DNA from: Bradyrhizobium zhanjiangense
Lineage (GTDB): Bacteria; Pseudomonadota; Alphaproteobacteria; Rhizobiales; Xanthobacteraceae
Direction of reading: 5' to 3'
Length of the DNA: 64,000 bases
Assembly (NCBI RefSeq): GCF_004114935.1
Contig: NZ_CP022221.1
Span: 7,709,001 to 7,773,000 of the forward strand
In this document: piece by piece, positions 24,992 to 35,800 of the stretch
Layout of the letters: each line of letters begins with the position of its first letter
Numbering within the stretch: the first letter of the stretch is position 1
Translations under genes and position numbers: made by a program
Notes under the pieces: model-generated
Told to the model about the DNA's origin: nothing
Database searches by the model: none
What the model saw: the letters and a program-made list of their open reading frames with translations, nothing else

Positions 24992-25006
24992 TTAACGAAG
25001 CGTTAA
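24992..25006. promoter_or_regulatory. Dyad TTAACG-AAG-CGTTAA in the flippase/glycosyltransferase divergent region
   Basis: A 6-3-6 perfect inverted repeat lies 30 bases upstream of the flippase start. A further GCGTTAA half-site occurs near 25119-25125. The repeated half-sites in the shared promoter region could bind one regulator of both divergent genes; none is nearby. Confidence 0.3.
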
Positions 25007-25222
25007 AACACTTGGACTTTGCTGGAACAATCGGACTGCAGCGCTGGCATCGGCAAGATAGCCGCATAAGCCTGCAAATCGGACCGCGAATGAAGCGTTC
25101 GCGCGGTTATCGCGCGTTAGCGTTAAATTTGCCCTGTCCTTGAAGGGGCCGGCGGGATCACAGAAAAGAAGCAATGATAGCGAAACGTCGCCCGACTCCT
25201 CCGATGCGCTGATGTGACTGAC

Positions 25223-26311
25223 ATGGACGTTGCCGAACGAACACGGGCGAAGCCGACCTCTCGGCCGCATCGCGGCGCTGACGCGCCGCTGGTTCCGGCA
25301 ACCCCAGGCATGACTGGCGGCGACAGGATGGTCCTCAACCTCTTCTTCGAGGAACGGGACGATCGCTGGTTTCCCGGTGACCGCCACCTCCGGCCGCTGC
25401 TGCGGCGCTTGCTGCTGGGCAAGTCCTACGTCAGCGGCCAGCGGCGCGTGCTCCTCAATCTGTGCGCGGGCCTCGATCGGCTCGGCATCCGCTATCGCGT
25501 CAACGACTATCGCTACATCCAGAAGCATCCCGAAGAACTGGCCTGCATCATCGGCCGGCCGTTCGTGCTCGACTGGTTCAAGTGGAAGAACCCGCTGCTG
25601 CTCGGCGTCGCCATGTACGACCACCCGATCGATGCGCCGGAGAGTCTGAAGGACCTCGACGTAAAGCGCGTGCTGGTGCCATGCACCTGGTACGCCGACA
25701 TGTTCCGTCCGCACTGGCCCCATGTCGGCGCCTGGCCCGTCGGCATCGAGACCGATTTGTGGACACCAGCGCCAACCGAGCAGAAGAGCGTCGACGTGCT
25801 GCTCTATGACAAGGTCCGCTGGGATTACGAGCGGTACGAGGCGGAGCTGATCGAGCCGGTCCGCAGGTATCTCGAAGCGAGCGGCCGCTCCGTCGAGGTG
25901 ATCCGCTACGGCCACTACAAGGAAGACGACTACAAAGCGGCGCTAGCGCGTTGCCGCAGCATGGTCTTCCTCTGCGAGCACGAGAGCCAGGGCATCGCCT
26001 GCCAGCAGGCGCTGTCGAGCGGTGTCCCTGTCTTTGCCTGGGATCGCGGCGGGCCGTGGCAGGATCCGAAATATTTCCCGAACAAAGTGAGGTTCGAGGG
26101 CGGCGTATCCTCGGTGCCTTATTTCGATGCGCGCTGTGGCATGACCTTCACCGATGCTGACGGCTTCAGATCCGGCTGGAACGGCTTCTGGTCGCAGGCT
26201 AGCGTCGGCGACTTCGCGCCGCGCGACTATGTGCTGGACAATCTGACGCTCGAGAAGGGCGCGCTTCAGTATTACGAGATCGCCGAAGCGGCAATGCAGA
26301 ACCACGCGTGA
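25223..26311 (+). CDS. Glycosyltransferase family 1-like protein
   Basis: 362 residues from ATG 25223; GTG 25214 and ATG 25310 are other possible starts. The C-terminal Rossmann half carries the acidic nucleotide-sugar loop (LCEHESQGIACQQALSSGVPVFAWDRGG), as in GT-B family 1/4 enzymes. The N-terminal half (GKSYVSGQRRVLLNLCAGLD) is compatible with an acceptor domain. The donor and acceptor are unknown. Its stop overlaps the GTG start of the GH10 gene (GTGA), so the pair is translationally coupled. Confidence 0.82.
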   Translation: MDVAERTRAKPTSRPHRGADAPLVPATPGMTGGDRMVLNLFFEERDDRWFPGDRHLRPLLRRLLLGKSYVSGQRRVLLNLCAGLDRLGIRYRVNDYRYIQKHPEELACIIGRPFVLDWFKWKNPLLLGVAMYDHPIDAPESLKDLDVKRVLVPCTWYADMFRPHWPHVGAWPVGIETDLWTPAPTEQKSVDVLLYDKVRWDYERYEAELIEPVRRYLEASGRSVEVIRYGHYKEDDYKAALARCRSMVFLCEHESQGIACQQALSSGVPVFAWDRGGPWQDPKYFPNKVRFEGGVSSVPYFDARCGMTFTDADGFRSGWNGFWSQASVGDFAPRDYVLDNLTLEKGALQYYEIAEAAMQNHA

Positions 26312-27375
26312 CGAGGCTCGACAGACGCGAATTCCTGCTCGGTTGCGCTGCAACGCTCGCAGCGGGCGCATCCGCGTCAGCAGTGCCGGCCTCGAAACGT
26401 GGCCAGCGCCGCCCGGGCTATGGCGCTGCGGCCACGCTCTGGGACCTGCAAGCCGATCCGCGGCTTGGGGACGCCATCAGCACCTATTGCACGCAGGTCG
26501 TGCCGGTGCTCGAGCTGAAATGGCCGATGCTGCGGCCGGACGCGCACACCTTCGCCTTCGAGCGCGCCGACGCGATCCTGGATTTCGCGCGAGACAACGA
26601 TCTGACGATGCGCGGCCACACGCTCGCCTGGTATCACGACATTCCCGACTGGACCAAGCAGATCAAGGACGGCAAGGGCGTCGAGCGCGCCTTCGTCGAT
26701 CACATCGGCACCGTCGTCTCCTATTACAAGGACAAGCTGACGTCTTGGGACGTCGTCAATGAGCCGATCCCGGACAATCCGAAGAAGATCACTGACCGGC
26801 GCGATACGTTCTGGACACAGCATCTCGGCGAGCGCTGGATTCCGCTGGCCTTCCGTACCGCCGCCGCGGCCGACCCCTTCGTCAAGCTCGCGATCAACGA
26901 ATACGACATCGAATCGGCCAAGGACTCCTTCACCGCCAAGCGCGCAGCGTACCGTAACCTGATCATGGATTTGCTCGACCAGGGCGTTCCGCTCCACGCC
27001 GTGGGCTTGCAATCGCATCTGCATGCCGAGCTCGAGATCGACACGCACGGGCTCGCCGAATTCGTCACCGAGCTGCGTTCCTGGGGGCTCGAGGTGCTCG
27101 TCACCGAGCTCGACGTCGACGACCAGAAGCTGACGGGAAGCCCGGCGGAGCGCGACGCCATCGTCGCCAAGCGCGTCGACGATCTGCTGACGGCCATTTC
27201 AACCAGCGGACCGGTGCGCTCGATCCTGACTTGGGGCATCTCGGATCGCTACAGCTGGATCAACGGCACCTTCGCCCGCAAGGACAAGCAGCCGAACCGT
27301 CCCCTGCCGCTCGACGGCGAGTTCAAGCCGAAGCCGTTCATGGACGTGATCAGCAAGTTCACGAAGGATGCTTGA
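26308..27375 (+). CDS. GH10 family endo-1,4-beta-xylanase-like hydrolase, Tat-exported
   Basis: 355 residues; the start GTG 26308 overlaps the previous stop. The N-terminus DRREFLLGCAATLAAGASA is a Tat-type twin-arginine signal. The GH10 TIM barrel shows HTLAWYHDIPDW, the acid/base Glu152 in WDVVNEP and the nucleophile Glu267 in TELDVDD. Such enzymes cleave beta-1,4-xylan, but close coupling to a glycosyltransferase suggests it may trim the cell's own surface glycan in the periplasm, or act on plant wall. That choice is inference. It is convergent with the DUF6492 gene, 12 bases away. Confidence 0.9.
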   Translation: MTRLDRREFLLGCAATLAAGASASAVPASKRGQRRPGYGAAATLWDLQADPRLGDAISTYCTQVVPVLELKWPMLRPDAHTFAFERADAILDFARDNDLTMRGHTLAWYHDIPDWTKQIKDGKGVERAFVDHIGTVVSYYKDKLTSWDVVNEPIPDNPKKITDRRDTFWTQHLGERWIPLAFRTAAAADPFVKLAINEYDIESAKDSFTAKRAAYRNLIMDLLDQGVPLHAVGLQSHLHAELEIDTHGLAEFVTELRSWGLEVLVTELDVDDQKLTGSPAERDAIVAKRVDDLLTAISTSGPVRSILTWGISDRYSWINGTFARKDKQPNRPLPLDGEFKPKPFMDVISKFTKDA

Positions 27376-27387
27376 GCGCGTCGGCGT

Positions 27388-28338
27388 CTAGCGTGTCTTC
27401 GGCACCTCGAATGCGGCCACCTCTCCCATATGGTCGGGCGACAGGCTCGGCGCGCGCCGGTCGCGCGAATTCAACCGGAACACGTCGCGGATGTCGTCGA
27501 TCGAGGTCGAGGAATAGGACTGGATGCAGAGCGCGACCTGTTCGGGCGAGGCGGCGCGCATCATCGCTTCGATGGCCGGACGGTCGAGGCGCGTGTCGTC
27601 CCAGTGCGAGACCGCGATGCTGTCTTCCGTGACCTGGTGAGTGGCCAGGTGCGCGGGCGAGCTCGCGACGAAATGGCCATAGAGCAGGTACTCGGAAAAC
27701 TTCTTCTTGCGGCACAGCGCCAGGGCCCAGTTCAGCCCCGTCGCCGCCTTGATGGCGCCGGTCATCGCGCGCGCGGTGTCCCTGTCCCACACCAGCGCGT
27801 TGCCGACATAGTCGTCCGCGGGGAAGGACCGGTCCTTCACGCCGAGGAGCTGATCGACGGTGCGCAGCCACAGGGCGTGCAGCGGCGCATCGGCAGCGAT
27901 AGCCTTCGGCGTGACGAAGAGCGGCGTCTTCTCACCGCCGGCGTATTGGCCGACGTCGAATTCGCGGAAGAACAGATTGTCTGAGTCCAGGATGCAGACG
28001 CGCTGCTCCGGCGCGTTGAGGACGCCGGCGATCTTCAGGATCTGCTGGATGTGCCAGCCGTGCACCGGTGACGAGAGCAGCGAAAGCCAGACGCGCCGGC
28101 TGCTGATGAACTGGAGGGCCGGCGGCAGCGCGAAGAGCCATTTCGGCAGGTAACGCGAGGCCGGGACGATGACGCGCTTGTCGGAACCGAACCGCTCGAA
28201 CAGCGGCACGTCCTCATCGTTAACGAGAACATAATGCCGCGTGTACCCCGAGAGCCAGGTGTCGATGCTCTCGCTGAGCAGCGAAAAGCGCTCGATATCC
28301 TTGGCGTAGCTGGCGGTCAGCAGGGCAACGGAATGCAT
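27388..28338 (-). CDS. DUF6492 family protein (glycosyltransferase-like)
   Basis: 316 residues. MHSVALLTASYAKDIERFSLLSES and the DSDNLFFREFDVGQY segment, a DxD-like motif in CILDSDN, match DUF6492, which has a GT-A-like fold and sits in polysaccharide loci. An enzymatic transfer role is likely but unproven. It is convergent with the GH10 gene. Confidence 0.8.
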   Translation of the reverse strand: MHSVALLTASYAKDIERFSLLSESIDTWLSGYTRHYVLVNDEDVPLFERFGSDKRVIVPASRYLPKWLFALPPALQFISSRRVWLSLLSSPVHGWHIQQILKIAGVLNAPEQRVCILDSDNLFFREFDVGQYAGGEKTPLFVTPKAIAADAPLHALWLRTVDQLLGVKDRSFPADDYVGNALVWDRDTARAMTGAIKAATGLNWALALCRKKKFSEYLLYGHFVASSPAHLATHQVTEDSIAVSHWDDTRLDRPAIEAMMRAASPEQVALCIQSYSSTSIDDIRDVFRLNSRDRRAPSLSPDHMGEVAAFEVPKTR

Positions 28339-28432
28339 GGGCGCGCTCGAATGGCAGTCAGGCCGCAGTCATAGCCGCGTCAGGGCGCGTTGGATACGTC
28401 CATTCGCAATCAAGGTAAAATGAAACGAAGTA

Positions 28433-29227
28433 TTAGCCATCCGCCGGCAGCCCCTGCTCGAGCCTGCGAAAGCGCAGCGGCGCCAATGCGGAGGCGCGCT
28501 GCCACCAATCGGCGACGCGGTCGTCGAGCGCGGACACACCTCGGCCCTGGCCGGGAAAGATCCGGATCTGCTGCACCGCCTCGGCCTCAAAACCCCTGCC
28601 CTTGCGCGTGATCTTGAGGGCGGCACCTTCGCGGTCGCGCTGCGTCAGCGGCACCAGGAGCCGCCCGCGCGGACGGAGCTGCTCGAGCCAGAGTGGGTGC
28701 GGGTGCGTGAAACCAGCGTGCACGATGATGACGTCGGCGGGTTCGCTGATCTTCTCGCATCCATCGCCATGGACCACCTCGACATTGCGATAAGCGCGGA
28801 GGTGACCCGCAGCGCGTTTCGCAAACCGCTCGTCGCATTCGATTGCAAGCACCCTGCCCTTTGGGCCGACGATCTTCGACAGCACCGCGGAAAAATAGCC
28901 GAGCCCACAGCCGATCTGGACCACCCGGTCCTTCTCCCCGACCTCGAGCACGTCGATGAAGTGCGCCCACAGGCTCGGCAGCCCGGTATCAAGCCTGCGG
29001 CGCGCGTCGATCGCGACCAGCACATTGTCGTAGAGATGTACGGGATCGGCGTCCGGCGTCAGCCGATAGCTGCGCGACGTCGCGCTCTTGATGCGCCAGG
29101 GTCCCCTTGGCAGAAAACCCTCGCGCGGGACGGTGGCGAGCGCTTCGAGCAGGCGCTTTGAGGCAATCCGCTCGCGCTTTGCGATTGTCTCGGCGTAACG
29201 CGCACGCGCTGCGGCAAGATCGCTCAT
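28433..29227 (-). CDS. Protein-L-isoaspartate O-methyltransferase-like protein
   Basis: 264 residues from ATG 29227. The SAM-binding core reads DRVVQIGCGLGYFSAVLSKIVG, followed by VLAIECDERFAKRAA and NVEVVHGDGCEKI, all PCMT-like. The start lies one base after the stop of the upstream cyclase/AAA gene, which indicates translational coupling. PCMT enzymes repair isoaspartyl residues, but the divergent sequence and the link to a signalling protein allow another methyl acceptor. Confidence 0.82.
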   Translation of the reverse strand: MSDLAAARARYAETIAKRERIASKRLLEALATVPREGFLPRGPWRIKSATSRSYRLTPDADPVHLYDNVLVAIDARRRLDTGLPSLWAHFIDVLEVGEKDRVVQIGCGLGYFSAVLSKIVGPKGRVLAIECDERFAKRAAGHLRAYRNVEVVHGDGCEKISEPADVIIVHAGFTHPHPLWLEQLRPRGRLLVPLTQRDREGAALKITRKGRGFEAEAVQQIRIFPGQGRGVSALDDRVADWWQRASALAPLRFRRLEQGLPADG

Positions 29228-29228
29228 G

Positions 29229-32200
29229 TCAAGGGTCGACCTGCTCGCGGACGAGCGCGTCCGCACCGAGCTCGTCGACCAGCTGCATCGCCTGCTTCAG
29301 GTCCGGCGTGTAGAAACCTTCGCTGAACTTGCCGACGATGGGCACGAGCAGGAGCCTTGCGTGCTCGCGCCTGCCGGCCTGGTGCGACAGCCGCGCGAGG
29401 CTGACCGCGGTACGAAGCTCCCAGGACAATGCACCCTGCTTGCGCGCGGTCTCCAGCGACAGGGCGAACATATCCTCGGCCTCCCGCACTGATGCCGGGT
29501 CGCCGTCCGACAGCGTGATCTCGCCTTGCAGGCGATAGACTTCGGCGAGGTAGGAGTGATCGCCGGTTCGTCTTGCGGTCGCGAGCGCACCATCCAACGC
29601 GCGCAAGGCGGCATCTCGCATCCCGACCTTGGCATAGGCCTCCGCGAGCAGGCAGCGGAACCAGCAGCCGGCGAGCCAGGAATCCATCGCCTCATACTCG
29701 TCGAGGCCGAAGCGCATCTGGCTGAGGCCTTCGTCGGCTTCGCCGAGCTGAGCCAGCGCCCAGCCGCGCAGGATCGCCGCCTGCTGCTTCCAGTGCAGGA
29801 AATTGTGCTCGGTGGCGATGATCATGGCGCGGTTGGCGTGATCACGCGTGCCCTCGACGTCGCGCAGATGCTGGCAGAGATAGGCGCCGAACATGAGCGC
29901 GAAGGCGAGGGTGAAGGGATGGCGGATCTTCTCGGCGTTCGCGATCGCCTGCTCGCTGTGCTGGCGCGCCGCGTCGGGACGGCCGAGGAACCAGAGGAGA
30001 TAACCGAGATAGGAGAGCGAGACGACGCCGGGATCAATGCCGTGGCGCTCCATCAGATCGGAGTGCAGATCGGGGCGGTAGAGGTTGATGCAGCGGTGCA
30101 GGTGATGCTGGGCGGCAGCAAAGCGGCCGCGATAGAGCATGGTCATCGCGATCGCGCGGTGCGCCTCGATCAGATAACCGGTTTGCTGCGACGGCTGCGC
30201 CCGCTGGTTCAGCCGCTCGCGCTTGGCGAATCTCAACAATTCGACGCTGAGATCGTGCGCGCGCGTGAGATCGGCGCGGATGAAATGGCACACCCAGAGC
30301 CCGCGCGTGGCGGCGAAAGTCTTTTCGTCGTCGTCGAGCTGCTGGCCGAGCTCGAGCGCGCGGATGTAGTTCTCCTCGACCTCCTGCACGGCATAGCCCT
30401 TGGCGGCGATCAGCGCGTTGCCAAGTGCGATCCGCAGCTCGAGCTCCATATCGTCGGCGCCCTGCATGCGCGCATTGGCCTGCACGACGCTGAGGCCGCG
30501 CCGCAAATGACCGATCGCTTCCAGATTGGCGCCGCTCTTGGCCGCCTGCTTGCCGGCCTTGAGCCAGAAGCTCGCGGCGCCCTCGCTCTGGCCGGATTCG
30601 GTCAGGTGATGAGCGAGCAGCTCCGGTTCGCGCTCGGTCTTCTCCGGATACATCTCGGCGAGCACCTGGGCGATCCGGGAATGCAGCTTGCGGCGCTCGC
30701 TGTGCAGCAAGCTCGCATGCGCGGCGTTCTGGATCATCACGTGCTTGAAGGAGTAGAGCGCGTCCGGCGGATGGCCGCGGCGCATGATCAGGCCCGCCTG
30801 CTCCAGATGATTGAGCGCGGCTTCGATCTGCTCGGCGGGCGTGTTGGCGACTGTGTGCAGCGTCTCGTAGGAAAACTCGCGGCCGATCGTGGCGCCGATC
30901 TGTGCGATCCGCTTGAACGGTCCCATCCGGTCCAGACGCGCCATCAGCGAGTCCGTCAGGGTCGCCGGGATCGCGAGCTGCCGCCACGGGCCCGACAGCA
31001 CGTAGCGCCCATGCCGCTCGGTCAGGAGGTTGGATTCCAGAACCGTCTTGGTCAGCTCTTCCAGGAACAGCGGCACGCCGTCGGTCTTGACGATGATCTC
31101 CTCGACGACTTCCTTAGGCAGCTCTCGTCCGGCGACGCGCTCGACCAGAGTCGTGCGCAGCTGCCGGCTCAGACGGTTCAGCACCAGGGTCGTGACATGC
31201 GAATGCGCGTTCCAGCTCGGCTGGAATTCGGATCGCGCGGTGATGATGACCAGCATCGGCCGGTTCTGCACCCGGTCGACCAGGAGATCGATCACCTCGC
31301 GCGAGGTCGGGTCGATCCAATGCAGGTCCTCGAACACAATCACCAGCGGCATCTCGCGGGCAAGGCCCAGGAAGTGATTGACCAGCGCCGCGACGGTCGC
31401 ATCCTTCTGCTGCTGCGGCGAAAGGTCGAGCCGCGGATAGCGGTCGCCGGTCGGTATCGACAGCAGCGCGGCAAACAGCGGCGCGACCTGCTCGACGTCG
31501 CCATGCGCGGCGGCGATCGCGGTTTCCAGGCTCGCCAGCGACTGCGCGGACGCATCCTCGCGGTCGAGACCGAGAGAGAATTTGAGCTGCTCGACGAACG
31601 GATGGAACGCCGTGGAGGTGTAGTAAGGCGAGCACTGAAGCGAGACTTGTCCATGGCGATCGCCGGATATCCGTTCGAAGATTTCCTGGATGATGCGCGA
31701 CTTGCCGATGCCGGGCTCGCCGAACTTGACGACGACCTGGCCGTCGCCGTCCTTGACCTGCTGCCAGCGCCCCATCAATAGCGCGATCTCCTCCTCGCGG
31801 TTGACGAGCGGCGTCAGCCGCGTGCCCATGGCGGCGGCAAACCGGGTCTCCACCCGCGAGGCGCGCATCACGTGCCAGGCTTGCGTCTTCTCGGAGATGC
31901 CCTTCAGGTCATGGACGCCGAGATTGCGGTAGTCGAACTTCCCCTTCAGCAGCGCTTGGGTCGAGGCGGAGATCACGACGCCGTTGGGCGGCGCCAGGCC
32001 TTGCAGGCGCGCGGCGAGATTGACGGTTTCTCCGACCGCGGAATCGCGCTCCTCGGTGCCCTGCCCAACCAGATCGCCGACCACGACGAGACCGGTCGCG
32101 ATCCCGATGCGGACGGCGGGCGAGTGGCTGAGCGCACCGCGCGGCTCGGTCGCGCGCGCGCTCGACAGCACTCGCACGATCTCGAGCCCGGCGCGCACCG

Positions 32201-32693
32201 CGCGCTCGGCGTCGTCCTCATGAGCGGTCGGATAACCGAAATAGACCAGGATACCGTCGCCGACGAAACGGGCGGCAAAGCCCTCGTAATGCTTGACCAC
32301 GCGGACACAGGTTTCGCGGAAGCCTGCGATCATGTCGCGCACGTCTTCCGGATCGAATTGAACCGAGAGCGAGGTGGAATCCACCATGTCGCAGAACATG
32401 GTGGTGAGCTGACGCCGTTCCGCGCCAACCTCCGCCCGCGCTTGCGCAGGCGCCACTGCCGCCGACGGCTCCGCCGTTTCAGCCTGGAATAGCGCCGACA
32501 TGGCTCGCTGAAGCCGCTTGCGATCACCGAGCGGCAATCCGAGCTCGACTAGATCCGACTCGGTCAGGTCCGCCACGACGTCGAGATCGAGACGGTGCTG
32601 CGCGAACAGATCAGTGTAGTGGCCGAGACCGATACCCTCGAGCCAGCGCTTCAGCCCGCCCTCCGTTCCCGTACCCGGCTCGTTCTCCAGCAT
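29229..32693 (-). CDS. SAM domain - class III cyclase - AAA ATPase - TPR signalling protein
   Basis: 1154 residues from ATG 32693. Order: a SAM domain (about 10-70, LKRWLEGIGLGHYTDLFAQH); a class III cyclase domain (about 95-270) with intact Asp in MFCDMVDST, Asp in FVGDGILVYFG and Asn/Arg in ETVNLAARL; then an AAA_16 ATPase with Walker A GEPGIGKSR and Walker B LVIVFEDLHW; then about 500 residues of TPR-like helices. It probably senses a partner or ligand through the ATPase/TPR half and makes cNMP. The frame extends to 32747 but ATG 32693 is the natural start. Confidence 0.9.
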   Translation of the reverse strand: MLENEPGTGTEGGLKRWLEGIGLGHYTDLFAQHRLDLDVVADLTESDLVELGLPLGDRKRLQRAMSALFQAETAEPSAAVAPAQARAEVGAERRQLTTMFCDMVDSTSLSVQFDPEDVRDMIAGFRETCVRVVKHYEGFAARFVGDGILVYFGYPTAHEDDAERAVRAGLEIVRVLSSARATEPRGALSHSPAVRIGIATGLVVVGDLVGQGTEERDSAVGETVNLAARLQGLAPPNGVVISASTQALLKGKFDYRNLGVHDLKGISEKTQAWHVMRASRVETRFAAAMGTRLTPLVNREEEIALLMGRWQQVKDGDGQVVVKFGEPGIGKSRIIQEIFERISGDRHGQVSLQCSPYYTSTAFHPFVEQLKFSLGLDREDASAQSLASLETAIAAAHGDVEQVAPLFAALLSIPTGDRYPRLDLSPQQQKDATVAALVNHFLGLAREMPLVIVFEDLHWIDPTSREVIDLLVDRVQNRPMLVIITARSEFQPSWNAHSHVTTLVLNRLSRQLRTTLVERVAGRELPKEVVEEIIVKTDGVPLFLEELTKTVLESNLLTERHGRYVLSGPWRQLAIPATLTDSLMARLDRMGPFKRIAQIGATIGREFSYETLHTVANTPAEQIEAALNHLEQAGLIMRRGHPPDALYSFKHVMIQNAAHASLLHSERRKLHSRIAQVLAEMYPEKTEREPELLAHHLTESGQSEGAASFWLKAGKQAAKSGANLEAIGHLRRGLSVVQANARMQGADDMELELRIALGNALIAAKGYAVQEVEENYIRALELGQQLDDDEKTFAATRGLWVCHFIRADLTRAHDLSVELLRFAKRERLNQRAQPSQQTGYLIEAHRAIAMTMLYRGRFAAAQHHLHRCINLYRPDLHSDLMERHGIDPGVVSLSYLGYLLWFLGRPDAARQHSEQAIANAEKIRHPFTLAFALMFGAYLCQHLRDVEGTRDHANRAMIIATEHNFLHWKQQAAILRGWALAQLGEADEGLSQMRFGLDEYEAMDSWLAGCWFRCLLAEAYAKVGMRDAALRALDGALATARRTGDHSYLAEVYRLQGEITLSDGDPASVREAEDMFALSLETARKQGALSWELRTAVSLARLSHQAGRREHARLLLVPIVGKFSEGFYTPDLKQAMQLVDELGADALVREQVDP

Positions 32694-32829
32694 GGTGATT
32701 TCTGACCGACCATCACTCCGTCCTAGGGCTTTGGACCCCTCAACCACAGATTTTGGGGCCCGAACTTCACCTCAGACTGGACGCGTTCCCTAACTCCTGG
32801 AAAGAATAGCTCAATCAGATCAAAAGGGA

Positions 32830-35800
32830 ATGGCGTTGTCGGACATTGCATCCGGAGCGAAACGGGAATCGGAAGGCATAGGCGCCGAAACCAGGTCCTT
32901 TGCCCATATCGGCGGCGTCCTCGACTTCCATGCGCGGAAGATGCCGGCGGCACCCGGCCTCCTCGCCCCGGGCCGGCCGGCCCTCAGCTACGGCGCACTG
33001 GGCGAATTGATCCAGCAACTTGTCCGTACCTTACGTGGGCTCGGCATCGGTCCCGCAGACCGCATCGCCGTCGCGCTGCCGCGCGGCGCCGACAGCGCAC
33101 TGGCATTGATCGCGGTCGCCTCGAGCGGTGCCTGCGTCCCCATCAATCCCGATCTGACCGCGGACGAGCTGCAGCGCTATTTCAGCGAACTGAAGCTGAC
33201 GGCTCTCGTGACTCGAGCCGACATGAACTCGGCGAGCCGCGACGTCGCCAAGGCGCTCGACATCGCGGTGATCGATTTCGTGCCAGGGCCGGTGAACGAT
33301 CTCGCCGGCTGCAAGTTCATCGGGCCGACGATCGGGCCGGCAAATGCCAGCGGCACCTCGCGCGGCGACGACGATGCATTCATCCTGCTGACGTCAGGTA
33401 CGGCGGCGCGGCCGAAAATGGTGCCGCTGACGCATCGCAATGTGTGCCTATCCGCCCACAATGCGGGCCGCGTGCTGTCGCTCACGTCGCACGATCGTCT
33501 GCTCAACGTCCTGCCGCTGTTTCACGCCCATGGTCTGATTTCCGGCCTGCTGACAGCGCTGACCGCAGGCTCCAGCGTGATCTGCACCGACGGTTTCGAC
33601 GCCTCGTCCTTCTTCAGTTGGATGCGGGAGCTGCAGCCAACCTGGTACACGGCGGTGCCGACCATTCATCGCGCGCTGCTGACGGCGGCGGAAGCTGATC
33701 CGGACCGCGTCCGGCCGTCGTCCTTGCGCGTGATCCGTTCGGCCTCCGCCTCGCTGGCGCTGGCGATCCTCGAAGGGCTGGAGGCGACGTTCGGCGTTCC
33801 CGTGCTCGAGACCTACGGCATGACCGAGGCGGCCTCGCAGATCGCGGCCAACCCGTTCGAGCTACGCAAGGTCGGATCGGTCGGCCGCGCCGCGGGCCCG
33901 GAGATCGCGATTATGGACGAGACGGGCCGCGCTGTCGCGAGCGGCACGCATGGCGAGATCATGCTGCGCGGCCCCAACATGAGCCGCGGCTACTATAATG
34001 ACGCGGCGGCGACAGAGGCCGCGTTCCGCAACGGCTGGTTCCGGACCGGAGATCTCGGCTATCTCGACGCCGACGGCTACCTCTTCATCGTTGGCCGCAT
34101 CAAGGACGTCATCAACCGCGGCGGGCAGAAGATCTCGCCGCTGGAGGTGGAAGAGGTCCTGCTCAGCCATCCGGCGGTGCTGGAGGCGGGCGTGTTCGCC
34201 GTCCCGCACGAGAAGCTCGGTGAGAACGTTGCGGCCGTCGTGGTGCTGCGACCGAATTCCGAGGCGAGCTCGGAGCAGTTGCGCCAGTTCGCGCGAAAGC
34301 GGCTCGCGGCCTACAAGGTGCCGAGCCTGATCCGCAGCGTCACCGCGCTGCCGAAAGGCGCCAGCGGCAAGGTCAAGCGCAATGCGCTGGCCGATCTGAT
34401 CGCAACAGTAGAGGGCGGCGACGAGGCCCGGCTGCCGCGCAACGCGCTGGAGACCCAGCTCGCCGCGATCTGGGCCGGTCTACTGGAGCTGCCGCAGGTC
34501 GGCGCCGATCAGGACGTCTTCGCGCTCGGCGCGGATTCGCTCGCGGTGACGCAGATGCGCTCGCGCCTGCGCGAACGCTTCAACGTCGATTTCTCCTTCG
34601 AGGACATTTTCGACTGCGCCACGGTCACAGCTCTTGCGGCCCGGCTCGAGACCGCCGCAAGCCACCGCGAGGCGGCGCCGCCGGCATGGCGCAAGGCCAT
34701 AGACGCGAACGCGCCGCTGTCGTTCCAGCAGCAGCGGATGTATTTGCTCTCGCGGCTCGATCCGACCAACTACAATTACAATGTCGCCGAAGTCGCGCTT
34801 CTCAAGGGCCCGGTCGACGTCGCGGCGCTTTCTGCGGGCCTCGCGGCGATCTGCGTGCGCCACGAGGCGCTGCGCTCGGTTTTCATCGAACGGCAGGGCG
34901 AGCCGGCGCAGCTTGTGCTGCAATCGCCACTGCAGTTCGAGCGGATCAAGCTCAAGCCGTGCCCTGCGGACAAGCGGACCGCAGTGATCCGGCGCGAGGC
35001 GCTCAAGCTCGCGCAACATCCGTTCGATCTTTCGCACGAACCGCCGCTCAAGGTGACGCTGCTGTCATTCGACAAGACGAGCCACGCGCTGGTGGTCAAC
35101 GTCCATCACCTCGTCACCGACGGCTGGTCGCAACGGCTGTTCTGGGAAGAGCTTGCCGCCCATTATGCGGCCGCGCACAAGAGGAGCGCCGCCGCGCTGC
35201 CGCCACCCGCCTTCCAATATCGCGACTTTGCGCTGTGGCAGCAGAGCTGGGCGCAGACGCCGGCGGCAAAGGAACAGCTCGACTATTGGCGAACGCAGCT
35301 CGACGGCGTCACCATGCTGCCACTGCGAACCGACCGGCCGAGGCCGGAGATCTGGAGCGGCCACGGCGCCCGTCACTACCTCGAATTCTCAAAGACTCTG
35401 TCGGCCGATCTGCGCACGCTGAGCCAGAACCAGGGCGTCACGCCGTTCATGACGCTGCTCGCCGCGTTCCAATGCCTGCTGTTCCGCCACACCTCGCATG
35501 AGGATGTCGCGACGGGATCGCTGATCGCCAATCGCAACCAGATCGAAAGCGAGCGCCTGATCGGGCTGTTCGCCAACACTCTGATCCTGCGTAACGATTT
35601 CAGCGGCGATCCGAGCTTCGGCGAGATGTTGCGGCGGGTGCGACAGGTCACGTTGGACGCCTACCGCAACCAGGATCTTCCGATCGAGGAGGTGTTGCGC
35701 GCGCTCCAGGTCGCGCGCCGCAGCGACGGCAATCCGCTGTTCCGGATCATGTTCATCCTCCAGAACGCCTCGATCGAGGCGGCGCGCTTCCCGGGCCTCT

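Noticed and set aside
29526..31781. 751-codon forward frame opposite the SAM/cyclase/AAA protein
   Set aside because: Antisense shadow of a protein with clear Walker and cyclase motifs.
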